A stretch of DNA of 64,000 nucleotides from Chitinophaga sp. YR573 (GTDB taxonomy: Bacteria > Bacteroidota > Bacteroidia > Chitinophagales > Chitinophagaceae): NCBI RefSeq assembly GCF_900110995.1, contig NZ_FOJF01000001.1:1877199-1941198 (forward strand). The letters are read 5' to 3'. Under the pieces are notes generated by a model that ran no database searches, was not told where the DNA came from, and was given only the letters and a program-made list of their open reading frames with translations. Positions 61,190 to 64,000 of this stretch are shown one piece after another (the stretch's first letter is position 1; the number at the start of each line of letters is the position of its first letter). The position numbers were made by a program, and so were the translations under genes.

Positions 61190-64000
61190 ATGCATCCCAA
61201 AAGAATTGTCATTTTCGTCAGTTGTCTGTTAGTATTGTCATGCCTGACAGCATGCAGACATACCAGGAAAGTCATGAACCCGGCCATGGCCAAATACATT
61301 GAAGCCTACACGGCCGGCGTCATTTCCAAACAGAGTACCATTCGCGTACAACTAACAGGAAATGCAAATGTCACCCACACGCAAAACGAACCTGTCTCCG
61401 AAGACATCTTCGACTTCAGCCCAAGCATTAAAGGTAAAGCGTACTGGATTGATGCCACTACCATAGAGTTTCGTCCCGATGCCAACCTGACACCGGAAAA
61501 AACCTATACCGCTACCTTCAAGCTGGGTAAAGTGATGAAAGTAGAAGACGAACTAAAAGAACTCGACTTCGAATTCAAAGTGATGAAACCTGATTATTCC
61601 ATTGAGGATAACGGCCTGAAAGCAGCCAATAATACCTCATCGAATAAGATGGTCCTCACCGGTACTATCACTACTGCCGATGCAGAAGATCCCTTACAGG
61701 TGGAAAAAGTGTTAACTGCTACCTTCCAGGGGAAAACAGTGCCCATCACCTGGAAGCATAACGCTACAGACAGAACTTCCAAATTCACAATTGATAATCT
61801 GCTACGTGGTGAAGCTGCCCGCTCATTAGAACTGAGCTGGGATGGTAAACCCCTGAAAGTAGATCAGGCCGGCAAAAAAACAGTAGAAGTTCCTTCCATC
61901 TCCGACTTTAAGGTGCTGAACATCCTTGCTGTTTCCGATCCTGAACAATATCTCCTCGTACAGTTCTCCGATCCTATCAGCGTAGCGCAAAACCTGGATG
62001 GCCTCATAGGCATCAGCGGTGTAAGCGATCTCCGTTATACCATCGAAGGCAGCGAAGTGAAAGTATTTGCGCCTAAACGCATGGAAGGTAGCTTTAGCGT
62101 AGTTGTAAATGAGGGCATCCTCAATATCTACGATAAACGCCTGGATAAAAATTTCTCCGGCAACGTGGATTTTGAAAACATCCAGCCTTCTGTAACCATC
62201 CCTGGCAAAGGGGTGATCTTACCATCCAGCAATAAACTGGTAATGCCTTTCGAAGCAGTCAACCTGAGTGCCGTAGACGTTACTATCATCAAAATATACG
62301 AAAACAATATTCCTCAATACCTGCAAAGCAATAACCTGGATGGTAGCCAGGAACTGCGCCGTGTAGGCAGACCGGTTGTAGAGAAAACCATCCGCCTGGA
62401 TGCTGATAAATCCCTGAACCTGCACAAACGCAACCGCTTCTTCCTGGATATGGACCAGATGCTGCGTACAGAACCAGGAGCTATCTATCGCGTTACTATC
62501 GGATTCCGTAAATCATATTCCCTTCAGACATGTGTGGCCAGTGATAAAGAGAAAACTGCAGGTAATGATGAAGAAGGAGAAGAAAGAGAATATTATGGCG
62601 ATAAGATAGATGAAGATGATGGATTCTGGCAACGCTACGACAGCTATTATCCTTATGGTTATTCATGGGATGAACGTGATGATGCCTGCGCCAACTCTTA
62701 CTATAATAAAGATAAATGGGCTTCCCGTAACGTCATTGCTTCCAATATCGGCCTTACCGCTAAACGTGGTAATGATAACAGTATGCTGGTAGCTGTAACG
62801 GATATACGTGATACCAAACCTTTAATGGGCGTAGAACTGGAACTGCTTGACTATCAGAACCAGGTAATCTTCAAAACCAAAAGCGATGGTGATGGTTTAG
62901 CTACCTTCGACCTGAAACGTAAACCTTATATCCTCATCGCTAAAAAAGATGACGAAAGAGGTTACCTCAAACTGGATGATGGGAACTCTTTACCATTAGG
63001 CCGCTTTGATGTGAAAGGAGAAGAAGTACAAAACGGTATCAAAGGATTCCTTTATGGTGAACGCGGCGTATGGCGCCCGGGAGATACTCTCTTCCTCACC
63101 TTCATACTGGAAGATAAACAACAGAAACTGCCACCTAACCACCCGGTTACTTTAGAACTTTACAATCCTAAAGGACAGTTATACAAACGTGTCAATGCAT
63201 TACAGTCATTAAACGGTTTCTACAGCTTTACAACAACTACTTCTCCTGATGACCTGACAGGTAACTGGACAGCCAAAGTGAAAGTAGGTGGTGCCATATT
63301 TACCAAAAACCTGCGCATTGAAACTGTAAAGCCCAACAGGCTGAAAGTGAAACTGGATTTCGGTGCCCGTACTACTTTATCTAAAACAGATGAATCTACC
63401 GGTACACTCAGCGCTCAATGGTTATTCGGCGCTACTGCTCAAAACCTGAAAGCAAAAGTAGATGTGTCATTAACCGCACAAACTACCAGCTTCAAAACCT
63501 TTAAAGATTACAACTTCGATGATCCTATCACTCACTTCGAAGCAGAGAATAAAACCATCTTTGAAGGTAGCCTTGGCGACAATGGCGCTGCTCCTGTTAA
63601 AGTAAGCCTGCCTTTGGGTAAGCTGGCACCAGGACAATTAAAAGCAAACTTCGAGATCAAAGTATTTGAACCAGGTGGTGATTTCAGTATCGACCACTTC
63701 TCCATGCCTTACAATCCTTTTGCTACCTATGCTGGTCTGCGTATGCCGGAAGGCGACCGCATGACAGGTATGTTACTGACCGATCAGCCACATCCTGTAA
63801 GCATCGTAAACGTGGATGAAAATGGTAACCTGTTAAAAGGTAACAGTGAAGTACAGGTAGAAGTCTATAAAATCCGCTGGCGCTGGTGGTGGGATGAGAA
63901 CGGTGATGATAATGAATTCAGCAACTTCACACAGGACAGCTACAATCAACTGCTGACAAAAGAAACCATCTCCCTTAACAACGGTAAGGGTAGCTGGAAT
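61190..64000 (+). CDS. Alpha-2-macroglobulin family lipoprotein, N-terminal 937 codons (cut by window end)
   Basis: The frame is open from ATG 61190 to the window end. A lipoprotein signal (MHPKRIVIFVSCLLVLSCLTAC, lipobox Cys22) leads into an Ig-like first domain (FDFSPSIKGKAYWIDATTIE), a chain of MG-type beta domains (GERGVWRPGDTLFLTF-like segment; KPNRLKVKLDFGARTT) and later the phrase EVYKIRWRWWWDENGDDN, all typical of the large Bacteroidota A2M family, which usually reaches 1800 or more residues. The thioester and bait region, if present, are beyond the window. These proteins trap proteases at the cell surface and often pair with a PBP1C gene. Confidence 0.9.
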   Translation, partial: MHPKRIVIFVSCLLVLSCLTACRHTRKVMNPAMAKYIEAYTAGVISKQSTIRVQLTGNANVTHTQNEPVSEDIFDFSPSIKGKAYWIDATTIEFRPDANLTPEKTYTATFKLGKVMKVEDELKELDFEFKVMKPDYSIEDNGLKAANNTSSNKMVLTGTITTADAEDPLQVEKVLTATFQGKTVPITWKHNATDRTSKFTIDNLLRGEAARSLELSWDGKPLKVDQAGKKTVEVPSISDFKVLNILAVSDPEQYLLVQFSDPISVAQNLDGLIGISGVSDLRYTIEGSEVKVFAPKRMEGSFSVVVNEGILNIYDKRLDKNFSGNVDFENIQPSVTIPGKGVILPSSNKLVMPFEAVNLSAVDVTIIKIYENNIPQYLQSNNLDGSQELRRVGRPVVEKTIRLDADKSLNLHKRNRFFLDMDQMLRTEPGAIYRVTIGFRKSYSLQTCVASDKEKTAGNDEEGEEREYYGDKIDEDDGFWQRYDSYYPYGYSWDERDDACANSYYNKDKWASRNVIASNIGLTAKRGNDNSMLVAVTDIRDTKPLMGVELELLDYQNQVIFKTKSDGDGLATFDLKRKPYILIAKKDDERGYLKLDDGNSLPLGRFDVKGEEVQNGIKGFLYGERGVWRPGDTLFLTFILEDKQQKLPPNHPVTLELYNPKGQLYKRVNALQSLNGFYSFTTTTSPDDLTGNWTAKVKVGGAIFTKNLRIETVKPNRLKVKLDFGARTTLSKTDESTGTLSAQWLFGATAQNLKAKVDVSLTAQTTSFKTFKDYNFDDPITHFEAENKTIFEGSLGDNGAAPVKVSLPLGKLAPGQLKANFEIKVFEPGGDFSIDHFSMPYNPFATYAGLRMPEGDRMTGMLLTDQPHPVSIVNVDENGNLLKGNSEVQVEVYKIRWRWWWDENGDDNEFSNFTQDSYNQLLTKETISLNNGKGSWN

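Overview
The window looks like chromosomal DNA from a member of the Bacteroidota, most likely a Chitinophaga-type soil or rhizosphere organism (family Chitinophagaceae). The reasons are a SusC/SusD pair, an ECF sigma/FecR pair, DUF6452/DUF6048 and DUF2809 proteins, AT-rich intergenic DNA, few Shine-Dalgarno sequences, and promoters that fit the Bacteroidota pattern TTTG-N19..21-TAnnTTTG. The genus is inferred from gene content, not proven.

Layout. 1-7556: a truncated sigma-54-type response regulator, a methyltransferase, a putative toxin/antitoxin-like pair with an ADP-ribosyltransferase-like motif, PhzF and a convergent AraC regulator, an S41 peptidase, and a TetR / GIY-YIG-like / M23 peptidase row behind a three-box TetR operator. 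7540-15917: a seven-gene minus-strand operon for a MacAB-TolC-like ABC export system (adaptor, TolC channel, ATPase, two FtsX-type permeases) followed by an NtrC-type regulator and its histidine kinase. 16033-19980: unknown small protein, secreted amidohydrolase with an NTF2-like tail, an AHSA1-type protein followed by a 73-nt near-perfect hairpin, and a Cys-rich lipoprotein. 20101-29167: a polysaccharide utilisation locus (discoidin lipoprotein, SusC, SusD on minus; DUF2809 protein and a CBM/alpha-galactosidase-like enzyme on plus).

29224-43268: GlsB-like membrane protein; an ECF sigma - FecR - STN/beta-barrel unit with no TonB receptor; a four-gene glycan cluster (PMT-like membrane protein, two epimerases, GT2); 3-methyladenine glycosylase, Crp/Fnr regulator, YceI, BamA-like barrel, beta-helix protein, and an AraC/NmrA pair. 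43441-49283: M1 peptidase; an ArsR-SRPBCC-DoxX-YdeI operon whose promoter is embedded in two ArsR-like operators; an alginate/glucuronan-lyase-like lipoprotein; aquaporin.

49354-53146 is the accessory-looking stretch. It has an AAA+/DUF4143 ATPase with a 32-bp repeat array upstream, gene-poor DNA with tiny ORFs and an orphan terminator, a solo polyvalent-protein kinase and an orphan lipoprotein. It lies on the 3' side of a tRNA-Ser(GCT) gene, but no integrase is visible. 53515-64000 is core genome: fabF, uvrA, the DUF6452/DUF6048 pair, an ElaA-like acetyltransferase, a tandem ABC ATPase of ModF type, and the first 937 codons of a bacterial alpha-2-macroglobulin lipoprotein cut by the window end.

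I found no CRISPR array, no complete insertion sequence, no rRNA and no obvious phage. The strongest candidates for something undescribed are the compact operator/promoter architectures (TetR, ArsR), the ART-like pair, the tRNA-Ser-linked accessory stretch and the sigma-FecR-STN-barrel unit. All identifications come from reading motifs; no database search was run.
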